Source: Symbiodinium kawagutii (Eukaryota > Sar > Dinophyceae > Suessiales > Symbiodiniaceae). Taken from it: 64,000 nucleotides of DNA. The translations under genes were made by a program, and so were the position numbers. The DNA lies in assembly GCA_009767595.1 (NCBI GenBank), contig VSDK01024302.1:552620-616619 (forward strand). Direction: 5' to 3'. The notes beneath the pieces were generated by a model. That model was not told the origin of the DNA, did no database searches, and saw only the letters and a program-made list of their open reading frames with translations. The stretch's first letter is position 1. Every line of letters starts with the position of its first letter. Below are positions 12,800 through 22,926 of this stretch, piece after piece.

Positions 12800-13071
12800 T
12801 CAGCTTCTCTGCTTGTGAGACATTCCAGGTTCCATGGCCACCAAAATCTGAATGTGTCCACCGACAAGTCGATGGTTGCCCAAGTCAAAATGATCCCACA
12901 ATGGAATGGTTGGGGTATCACCCTGGACGGGCACACCAATGTTGGAATCAAATGCACCTATCAGAGATTCAATCAGATTCCTAAACTTCCTTTGTTCATC
13001 TAATGTCTGCAATCTTCTGGGCTCCTGTGATTTCGCTGCTGTCTTGCCAGCGTCTTGGAACCTTTGCCGTC
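12800..13071 (-). CDS. Candidate exon of an unknown gene
   Basis: An 85-90 codon open frame after an acceptor ending GGCAG (13073-13072): QRFQDAGKTAAKSQEP near the start, then RKFRNLIESLIGAFDS, then DTPTIPLWDHFDLGNH. The frame stops at 12800 or leaves by a GT donor before that. A second frame is open for the first 60 nt, so the 5' phase is uncertain. Function unknown. Confidence 0.45.
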
Positions 13072-13393
13072 CTGCCACACGCCAAATGGTCAGCACTAAT
13101 CTACTTGGAAATGTGCATGCCTCAATGGTGTTTACTGTTGGGATTTGATTAATAACATTTTTGGGCTCTCACTCTTAGATCTCTTTCAATTCTGTCATGA
13201 ATTGAAACGTATCAATCGACGTAATTGACATATTTATATAATTGAAACACATGATAACACATGTTCTGAAATTGACATACTGAAACACAAGGCAAAAACT
13301 TGCATCTCCAAACATTTTCATTTTGCCACGCTCGTAAGCAAAAAACAGAAGTCGGGGCCCAAGATTGACAACACAGAGCCCGAGTAGCCACAC

Positions 13394-13532
13394 CTTGAGG
13401 TATGAAGAACTCCGGATGGCCATGACCAACAATAACGCTACACAGTGTCTTCCCTTTCCCAGGAGCAATCCAGCCAGTGCTTTTTGGAATCCAGGACGGC
13501 GATCTAAATGCTCAGCTACAAGTTCCATTCTT
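13394..13532 (-). CDS. Candidate exon of an unknown gene
   Basis: Strong acceptor (CCCCTTTCCAG) and GT donor (CTCAAG|GTGTGG) bound a 46-codon frame with RMELVAEHLDRRPGFQ followed by a Leu/Val-rich segment ALLLVMAIRSSSYLK that could be a buried helix. It lies upstream of the 13.0-kb exon in gene order. No family recognised. Confidence 0.45.
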
Positions 13533-13600
13533 CTGGAAAGGGGCATACCCACAGCGATATACCAGGATCGTTTTCAAAAGCACTTGGCACATCTTGGCAC

Positions 13601-13602
<2 letters not shown>

Positions 13603-13631
<29 letters not shown>

Positions 13632-13632
13632 A
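13603..13632. repeat. (CT)n microsatellite
   Basis: About 15 CT units on the plus strand, just upstream in gene order of the exon at 13394-13532. Confidence 0.9.
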
Positions 13633-14739
13633 GGGTGTAGCACCAGCCTGTTTGCCGCTCTTTTGGCTCTTGGTAGGCCTCAACTGATTTGTGGTTTGCA
13701 ACATTTTGATTGTTCCTAGTAATGACAAACAAATGGTTGGCTAACTAATATCTTTTTCAGAGGGGTTGAAACCACCAACCAGTCTGTGCGTTGCTCTTGT
13801 TTCAGCTCAACTATTCTGAGCTTGCAACCAGTTTCTCTTCCGCATCATGCAGCAGCTTTACGACCTCACAGCATCAACCATTTCGGATGGTTCTTTGTGC
13901 TTTTGATCTGATCGAATTCATACCAGTTGTGAGGTTCAAAATATGTAACTGCAGTTGGGAAGGGGGTCCCATCCAGGGGGTCCCTCAAAACTCCTATGAA
14001 GAATCAACAACTTTCACGTACGTACTTTCACCATCTTTGGCTTGGGCATCCGAAGGGTCATTCACGATGGTCAACCGATTACACACCATTCGGAACTATA
14101 CAAGTAGCAATTTAACAACCATCAAGTTCCTGAACCTCAAACTGCAAGTTCCAATTGCGACTCACAATAATGAATAAAGGTTGGCCCTTGCTGTACCCAC
14201 CTGTGCCCTCCCATGTAAACTAATTGCTCTTCACCCTTTGTGTTTCTATCCAATCTCGCCTGAGGTGACGATTTTGGGGATTAAACCGCTACTGGTTGGC
14301 GGCTTCAATATACCCCTTTGACAAAATATTAGGCAACCAACTATTTGTTAACAAAGACTGGGGGAATGAAAAATGCTTAGAATCTAAAACCACTAACAGG
14401 GCTGAGTTGGAACATGTGGGCCCTGCATGTCTGTACCCAGTCAGCGTCGCACCTTCTGTCCGTCCGGAGTTGCCAATGTTCCTGTGAGCTCCATCGCAGT
14501 TCGAGCCTGGAGAAGCAGCAGCAGTTGGCTGTGCCCATATGTGTTCCACAAACATCGGGGGGGTGAGAATGCGGGAGAATGCTGGATAGTCTGATAGTGG
14601 TAGTGCTGCATTATTTTGTGGAATGGTGATTCCCTCGTACATCAAAGCCATCTCACTGAGCTCAACCAATCATCTCTTCCGGAGCAGGTTTGTGAAAGCT
14701 AGGTCCCTAGGTCGCACTTGTGAGCTTGTGGCCCCCAGT

Positions 14740-15070
14740 TTAGCCACACCTGGCGGAAGTTCTCAACCGCAAGTTCCAAATCGGACCTGGCTCCGGCCGC
14801 ACCCGGAGACAAGTCTCAGCAACTCGGCAGCTCAAAACTGAAGCTGCCCCCAGCATTGCCAAAAGCCCCACAGTTTCCAGCCTATCTTGGTAAAACGACG
14901 CCAAGCTGGAGAGAAGACGTGCACCATCTGGGGTGTCCAAGGTATGATTCTCCTTGGGACAACTTGACATTAAAGGATTTGTCTTCGTGAAAAGACAAAA
15001 CTTCAAAAATGAACACCGGAACAGTGATCCTCATGTTCTGAAATGTTCTTCTTTTAACCACTGTACTATC
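14740..15070 (-). CDS. Candidate exon region, related to 18440-18535
   Basis: Two minus-strand frames are open. One, following an acceptor at about 15033, reads RITVPVFIFEVLSFHEDKSF. The other contains TLDTPDGARLLSSLASFY. The second shares nucleotide and peptide similarity with TLRTPEGAKLLRILG at 18.5 kb, so at least part of this region is duplicated. Gene membership is unresolved. Confidence 0.3.
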
Positions 15071-15547
15071 TGTCTCTCCTGCAGTCATTGTATTTAGTGT
15101 GCTTCCTTTGGGGTCAGTCTAGACCTGATTGAATGCAAAAGCTGTGTGGTGGACACACGAGATCATTGTTCTGGCCTTCGAACCTCATGGCCTGTACACC
15201 TACCTGAATTTCTAGTCTAAGTTCACAGGCATTTCGTGGTTTCCATTCCTTTCTATGTGTATTGAATCAACTGCAGCGCTCCTCGCGAATCTTCTTCGCC
15301 TAAGAAATGTATCGAAAATACAGATCCCTTTGACTTTTCAGACTGCGACACGTGTGACCCGGAACCACTCGGATATCTTTCTGCATCGTCCTCAGGGATA
15401 TAACATGAATAAGAAGGATATATAAACAGAATTTATGAATTGAAACATGCACAATAAGATTACCATGTACAGGGATGCATGGGGATGTTTGGAGATGGGT
15501 GAGGCTGCGATGCATTTCATGATGGACATGAATCTGGACAAAATGCA

Positions 15548-15700
15548 TCAATCTCGCAGCGCCGATGCCGCCTCCTCGTAACAATTCTTGGCATTGTCCA
15601 TGTCCGGACTGTTCAAGTCCCTCTTGCATCGCACACGATAGGCATTGCCCTCCTGAGCCATGCTGATATGCTTGCTCTCGCCACAGCATGCGAAGCTGCG
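15548..15700 (-). CDS. C-terminal exon of a TPR-like helical protein
   Basis: An open frame ends at a TGA (15548-15550) with EGNAYRVRCKRDLN followed by DNAKNCYEEAASALRD, a helix pair of the kind seen in tetratricopeptide repeats. An acceptor AG precedes the EGNAYR codons. The exon at about 15975-16058 fits as the preceding part. Which upstream exons belong to this gene is unclear. Confidence 0.5.
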   Translation of the reverse strand, partial: RSFACCGESKHISMAQEGNAYRVRCKRDLNSPDMDNAKNCYEEAASALRD

Positions 15701-15974
15701 AAGCCGGGGACCCAGCACTAAACGCCAGCTGCGCACCCTCATCCGTCCGATAAGTGCCATTGGCCTGGCACAAATCTCTTTCAAACGGGTGGAGCTGCGG
15801 CAGCAATGCTGCACACACACTCACAAATACCGCAGTAAATCAAACTTCCACTTATATATAAGGAAATCTTCATCAGAAAGGCACTTGACCGTACTAGTAG
15901 TACGCCTCTCCCTCTCTTCTACTCTATTCTCTACTCTTCTCTATCATTCTTCCTTTTCTCTTTCTTTTTCTCTT

Positions 15975-16058
15975 TGCTTTCTCCGGTCTGTGCCTCCAAG
16001 GTTTTCTGCGCTTTGGCATATTTTTGCAGGGCTTTATCCACATCTTTCGAATCTCGCA
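15975..16058 (-). CDS. Candidate TPR-like exon
   Basis: A good acceptor (TTCACCTGGCTCCAG) opens a frame VRDSKDVDKALQKYAKAQKT followed by LEAQTGES, a charged amphipathic helix resembling half a tetratricopeptide repeat. It leaves by a GC or GA donor in GGAGAAAGC. Probably the same gene as the exon ending at 15548. Confidence 0.5.
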
Positions 16059-17864
16059 CCTGGAGCCAGGTGAACACAGGAAAGCCGAAGCCGGGATGCG
16101 ACTGTCTACTTTGCCTTGAAGTGCTCATGTGGACCATTACTGGCCCCCAAGCACAAGGAACTTGCAGCCAACATCAGCAAGCACATTCACAAATGCTTCA
16201 TGATCTTGATCCCAAGATATCCCAAGCCATCATTATGCCCAATGAATTGCATGTCTGCAGAAGCATGCCAAAGCTAATTAATTTTTTTTGATGAAGCCAT
16301 GAAACGATGGATGTTCCCTTTGTTGAACCCAGTCCCAGCATTCCCCAGTGGCATGGCAGCATGGCATGCCCCAGTGGCATGGCATGCCCCAGTGGCATTT
16401 CGGTCCTGCTCGTCTTGCTTCAGGTGCTGCCGAACCTAGCAAGTCGATGGGCTGGCAGGCAAGCTACGACACACCACGCTGAGCTGCGCGCCAGCAGTGC
16501 GGCGATGTTACCTCGCTGCAAACGTGTCCGAACTGATGATGACATATCATGACATCATGACTGATGCAGTGTGGGCAAATTCAAAGGTTTATTTTTTCAA
16601 AAACCTGATGATCTAATGATCTGATGGTGGGCGGCGAGGGCATGAAACGGCACCGTCACAGTTTGAGGCCGAAGGTGCTCAACAAACGGGCGCCGTCGGA
16701 GGTGTCCATAGTCTTAGTCTCTTCGCCTAGGCAGTTGATCAAAGGTGGCCGAACCACGGCAGAAAAGATCTTCAACGGAAAATGAGCCATGCAACCCAGC
16801 CTCAGAAGCTTCAACATTATCTAGCTTCAAAATGTTTTTACAGAGAACATAGGACAACTGTCATGAAACGCCCAAGCTACAAGCATGATCAAGCATGGAT
16901 GTGTGCATCACCAAGTGGTCAAGCGCACATGACATGACTTCCGAAAGAAGTAAGAAATTGCGCAAGATGCTGTGACTGGCACTACAAATAGCAAGGCTTT
17001 GCCTTCTTGGGAGAAAGTTGGCCCTACAAAACAGCCATAGATCTGATGTACCTCATTACATGATCTATATTGCTAGCCCGACCCAAATTAAGAAGTGCAA
17101 TAATATGCGAAACTAGAACTCGACATTGCAATTACGCGTCCGTAATCTACATTTTTTGGACATTTCTCATGTACAAGTAGCATTTCCAAATTACAATTAG
17201 TATTCCTAATTTCCTTCTCTCCATAGCCGCCCTGGAGAGTCTAGCCGTAGCCGGAGCGTAGTAAGGAGCCAGTCGCCCAACCACTTTAGAATTGGTGACT
17301 ACTCCTAATATATCCTGATATGATGATTGGTGTAGGTTCTGTTGGCTGAAGGACCCTTGGGTAGCAACATTCAACCCTTTCGTAATTGTGCTGCTTCTGA
17401 CGAAATGAAGGGTCAGAACGGGCCTTTGAAGGTTCAGTGCATAGACTGCTGCACATGTAGACGGACCGTACTGGTTCGGCAACCCCAAGGCCCATGAGAT
17501 CCAAAGTCTGCAACCAGGTGCAAACAAATGGATGGCTGTCTTAAAAAATGCCCTTTACTGTAAAAAAATCTTGAAGAGCCCTTTCCCTGCGGTCGATGCA
17601 TCTTTGTGGTTTGGGATTCATCTGATCTATAAAATGCCGTGCCCAAGCCAATCCAAAACATAGAACAACGCCCAAGGGTGATGATTTCTGGGCTTGGGAT
17701 GCATCCTATTAAATGGCGGGCCCAAGTCCACAAAATGGGTACGATAAGAAAAGCAAATTCGGACAGAACCTCAATTGCCAGTAATGCTAGCGGTGCCCAG
17801 TTGGTTCATGACCATTTTGAGCTACAATAATCCAGCGTAATGCACCTGTTTTCTCTTGATACCC

Positions 17865-18003
17865 GCAGGTGTGTCAATGTTTGATCCAAACCCGGTAGCA
17901 TTGAAAGCAACCAGGGCCCAGCCCCAACGGCTCGCCGTGGTGCGAATTTCTTCCGCTTCTTCCAAGGTCTTGAGTCCTTTCTCAAAGTCCTCCTGCTCGG
18001 AAT
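17865..18003 (-). CDS. Candidate exon, unknown gene
   Basis: Frame VYSEQEDFEKGLKTLEEAEE, then IRTTASRWGWALVAFNATGF, bounded by an AG acceptor and a GT donor (CCTGCGG|GTATCAAG). The first half is a charged helix compatible with a TPR-type repeat. It lies between the exons at 18.1-18.5 kb and 16.0 kb on the same strand and may be part of the gene ending at 15548. Confidence 0.45.
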
Positions 18004-18059
18004 ACACCTCATCAGTGCCACAAAGGACTCAACCATGAGGTGTTCTATTTCATCCATAG

Positions 18060-18535
18060 CTAGGCGCAGTCATCATTGCATTTCAGTGGTGGCTGCTGAA
18101 CTAACACCTCTCGCATGTCTATTACATGGCACACCTGTCTGCTCGTGAATTGCTCAATCATCAAATCCACCAGATGGCCACTACCAAATATATCACCAAC
18201 ATCTGAATGCTGCATGGGGCTATCCCTAAAGTACATCATACTACATCCCCTAGACCAGTGATTCTTCACAAACATCCTCACAAGAAGGTAGATTGGATTG
18301 CTAGATTAAATTGGATTGCCTTAGTATGCGTATATATACACACGCACCCGCATTGCATGAGCAAATTCATTGAGTACAGACCTTTGTGCCACAACCCCAA
18401 ATACATCCACGTAGCATTGTCCCCCACACCAACAATGACCGAAGTGTTCAGCCTAAGGCCCGAAGTTGATCCTGAGCTCTCAGCTACCCCAAGAATTCGA
18501 AGAAGCTTGGCTCCCTCCGGGGTCCTCAAGGTACC
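18060..18535 (-). CDS. Two candidate exons, unknown gene
   Basis: A first block (about 18535-18350) contains TLRTPEGAKLLRILG and SVIVGVGDNATWMYLGLWH. A second (about 18265-18110) contains SMMYFRDSPMQHSDVGD and HLVDLMIEQFTSRQ. Both have plausible acceptors and GT donors, but an alternative frame (YLEDPGGSQASS) ends at a canonical donor in the first block. Function not recognised. Confidence 0.3.
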
Positions 18536-19540
18536 TGGACACGGGCGTCTCTCCTTCGCCTAGAGCATCCCATTACGAGCCACTTTGTTCTCGCACAAAT
18601 GCTCAAAAATCAAAGTTGCATACAGTTGCTATGTCTATGGTGGCTAAGAATGGTGAATGGCCCATCATAGGCAATCACACAGGACCCAACAAAGCCCAAC
18701 CATATGTTAGCCGGCAAGGTTCGCTAACTTGTTCTATGACCTGGCCTTCCTCTTCTCTGATGCTTCTGGACTTCTCCAAGTATGCCCGGCTCTCTGCACA
18801 CTTGCCAACCTGTTTCAACACAAGGAAACATGGCATGCAATGGCCAACATTCTGGCCAAACGATCAACATTCCACAGTGATGTTCTGGCTAAATCTGGTG
18901 AAACTTGCGGGGTCTTGTTGCCAACACTCCAATAGATAAGTCCCGATTATCCCCGCGTTGACTGGTTCTGCGCTTCTTGCTGTTCATCCGAGTGTGTTTG
19001 TGTAAGTGTGTGTTTGTGTGCGAGTGTCTGTGCATGCGAGGGGGAAAAGGAGCGTCACCTCTCCTCATGTTGTCTCTCTCTCCGTTGCCATCCGGGGGCT
19101 CAGCGGAGCTGAAGGCCAACAGGCGGGCGGCCCAGCCAAAAGGAGAAGGGACGCAGGGAAAGATCTGTCATGGGGCAAAACCGCGAGCCTAGACAAATAC
19201 GTCAACACTTGTAGGAAGCATGGCCCCCTTGGACCAGCCAAACGAAAATCATTGTAGTGAATAGAACGACGTCATGTTCTAAAGTGTTTGGTCATTCTTG
19301 CTGCCAGGGGCATGGGATTTTTGCGCAAATAGGTGCCAGTAGAGCTATGCGCATCTATGCGCGATAGTGGAAGCACGGTCTGATCAAGCTTGTGCACCTT
19401 CTCCCAGCCAAAGCCGATGCTGCCGTCAGAGTCAGGATCAATAGGATCAAGTCTGGGTCCTTTCAGTTGTTTATTTTCTCAATCCCTGCTTCAAAGCCTT
19501 AAGCCGAATCATAATATGAAGTGCGAATAAAAAGCCGATG

Positions 19541-19845
19541 ACTCACAAGCGACATTTGGCCTTCCAATATGCAGCACAACTGGGATTAACTGGGAATCCC
19601 AAGCCATGGGCTGCCAGGAAGCACGGGTTGCCGTCTTTGTAGCTTTGAAAGGGTTGCAAACTGTTGGGAAGCGTCAAGAAAAATCGATGACGCTCCGCTC
19701 ATCTCCCCCCTGCGGAAGGTGCGGCCTGTCGCAGCAAATCTCCAACACCTTCTCCCAACTGGGCGATCTCTGCGCTGTGCTCGTCGAGATTTTCCTGAAT
19801 GCCGCGAGCACGAGCTAGGCTCTGCCGACCAGCGACTGCTAAAGA
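19541..19845 (-). CDS. Candidate coiled-coil exon and possible C-terminus
   Basis: After an acceptor at 19846 (TTTCTTTAG) a frame reads ARARGIQENLDEHSAEIAQL followed by GEGVGDLLRQ, a heptad-like helix. A second frame, SYKDGNPCFLAAHGLGFPV, ends at a stop at 19541. The helix recalls SNARE-type coiled coils but carries no diagnostic layer residue I can defend. Confidence 0.35.
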
Positions 19846-19975
19846 AATACGGGATTGACATGGACCGGCCCTTGGTGGGCCGAAACCACTGAAAACACTA
19901 AAGAAACACCAAGATCACCAAGCAAACCTCTCTACGTTTGTTGGGATGTTCACATGTCGTCACCTGTTGATGCCT

Positions 19976-20127
19976 AGTTTGGAGGAGCCGCTGCCTTCAG
20001 CCGCTGCTTCAGGTAGCCTTCGCTAGCTTGAACGATCCAACCTTGGAGTGACCAGAAGGCAGGCAACCCTCCTGAACACAGGTAGCGCCAGGAGGCAATG
20101 AGCACACCTAATCTGAGTAAAGCCGAT
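19976..20127 (-). CDS. Candidate C-terminal exon
   Basis: Open frame after an AG acceptor: VLIASWRYLCSGGLPAFW, then GWIVQASEGYLKQRLKAAAP and a TAG stop at 19976. It lies about 230 nt downstream of the SPRY-gene stop on the same strand and could be an alternative 3' end of that gene or part of the next one. Confidence 0.35.
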
Positions 20128-20352
20128 TGGAAAGGTTGAACATGGTTGAACTTTGCAACCCTTTGTATACTTTAACCCTTGTAAAAATTAAAGCGTGTAA
20201 TATCTCAGCGGTTAGGGTGAATCAAGGAGCGGTTGGTGGCTTCTACCGATCGCAAGATTCGCAACTATGACTACTTCTTAATGGTTTGCAAGGTGAACAG
20301 TCATGAACAGTCCATCTGGAACAAACTGTTCAATTAGCCGCATAGCTATCCC

Positions 20353-22237
20353 CTAGCCATCCCCAGGGCCAGAACTTCGCTTGGCCGCCTTTGTTGGCTC
20401 TGGTGGGTGGTCCACATCCGTACCCTGCAGCGGCGCAGCATGCGCAGCAGCGTGTCTTTTCCCACCAGGGTCTGGCAGCTCACCAACCTGGCCGTCAACC
20501 AACCGCAGGAAGCCATGGATGGTCTTGGAATGTCTTGGATGATCCTTCGTAGCCCTAGTGACAGCCTCACTTTACCCAGAGCTTGTCCAGTTGCAATCAT
20601 ATATATGCAATCATCATATCAAATTATATCCATTTATATCCAGGGTTTTTCTAGGACATGTCAATTATACCATTGTAGCACCAAGAGCGATAAACATCCA
20701 GTGTGACATGGGCACGGTCAAACAAAGCTCCTTTCCTGCATGCTTGTTGTCAGTGCTGACCTCCCCTCAATGGTAAAGAATTCCTCATAAATGAAATTAA
20801 TGCAGGAGTTGTGTTTTGGGAACCTGCCTCAATAGCCGCATTGGGTGGAAAATCTACTATGCTCATCTATTTTCAGGATCTATACAGCCAAAGGAAAGCA
20901 GCAGAAATCTTGAGTCAAAAAGCTAAGAAAACTGCAAAGCCAAGGAAAGCCAAGATCGAAATCATTCTTCTTGCGTGGGGGTCTCCTTTCAGCACGTTTT
21001 TTGGAAGGTTGCCTCAGTTGCCTCTTCAAAGAACAGTCGGGTTGGCAATCAGTAGGTTGTCAGCAGGTATCAACAATCAGCATCGCCCCGGGGACCTTGC
21101 CTTGGTAGCCACCACCGCCCCAGCCATAGGACGGACCCCAACCTTTGCCACCAGCATGTCCTCAAAGCTGCAGGGAACTTAGAGTATCTGACAGGCGACA
21201 GCCATCAAGATCCAACGAAGATCATTACGCTGCAAGTTACTTGGTTGATCTTAGTTGCAAGTTGCTTCCAAGGAAGTGCTCTTCCACAAGCTTAGGTCTC
21301 TCTCTCTCTCTCTCTCCAGAATTCAGCTCGGATGTCCGCATCGCGGGGGCTGAGCCTACCAGGCCAAATGGGTCTGGCCCTTCCCTGATCCCTGTCCTGG
21401 CTGCATGTTGGGCCGTGCAATGAACCCAGGACGAGCGGCCTCATGACAGCTGTTGTGCTCAATGAATTGGTTGACAAGAAGCCCGTCCACGATCTTTCAG
21501 CTAAGGGCCCCGGTTGTCCTAGTGATCGAAGAATCCGATGATTTTACCATATTTTACCTATCCAGACCAGGTCCTGCTCAGGCCTAGATTCTGTATGTTT
21601 TTAAAATTCCCATTTCCTCAGCACATGGGGAACCATCATCCATCATCATCCACGCTCTCTTGTGCAGCACTGGCATTTCATCTTTGTTGCTTCCTTGAAT
21701 GCTGGAAAATCAAGTGCGTGGACTTGGTAAGAGATATAACAAAATCAGCAAGCGATACCTTGCTCACAAGCGTTTATCCCTGTTGTCCTGCTATCTTCGA
21801 ACCAGTTGCAGCCTAGGAATCGTTGGCATCTCTCTACACACAGAATGTCGTAAATACATGTGTGTGTGCGCATATTAAAACGGTTTCTGCATACTTACAT
21901 GTATTAACGATGAACAATGTGTAAATATATTATATACTGTTTCTACAAATGATTACAAATGTAAATGCATGTGTGCGTGTGCATTTTTGCTTCCATCCGT
22001 GTGCATGTGGAGGGGTATGTCCCTCTCGCTCTCTCTCTCTCTCTCTCTTCCACCCATCTATCCATCCGTCCATCCATCTACTATACGAGCACTGCCCGGC
22101 ATCTGTTCGTCTGTTCCTTCATCGTTTCTCTATCTATCTATCTATCTATCTATCGATCGATCTATCTATCTATCTATCGGTCTGTCTGCCTGTCGGTCGG
22201 TATGTCTGTCTGTGCCTGTCTGTCTGTCTGTCTATCT

Positions 22238-22271
<34 letters not shown>

Positions 22272-22881
22272 CTGGCTTTCTGTCTCTTTGCGTCCCTGGA
22301 TGTGTCTGGTTGCCTTCTGTTTGCCTTCGGTTCATTGGTACAGCTATTTGATGCTGTGATCTTTTTATATCTTTTTATCCATGTAAAATACGGTTGATCT
22401 TGTTTGTCTATCCATCCCTGTCAACCAATCCATCTACCTGGAGCACGGCTGAACCCAGGAGTGTCGTATCCTGACCAGTGCAAAGGGCAATGGCATCAGA
22501 GCAGGGCAAACGCAATGAGTAGAAGAAACATGAAGAATCCCTGGAAGCAACAACCGTGCCTGTAGTCTACCTGTCTGTTCGTGTGTTTGTACATCTAATT
22601 GATCATTGTCTATCTGCACATTCATCTGTTGCAGGCAGCCACCTGTCCCTGAAACCATGTCTGGAGGGACACAATGATTCAACATGTTTCAAAGCCTGTC
22701 CCTCCATCTCCTATATAAATATATTTCACACTTAGCCATATCACGATTACCATTCATCACTCATCATTATTCTTCATCATCGTCGGTCATCATGAATCAT
22801 CATGAATCATCATGGGTCATCATGGGTCATCATCTATCATCTATCATCGATGATCGATGATCGATGATCGATGATTGATCA

Positions 22882-22926
<45 letters not shown>

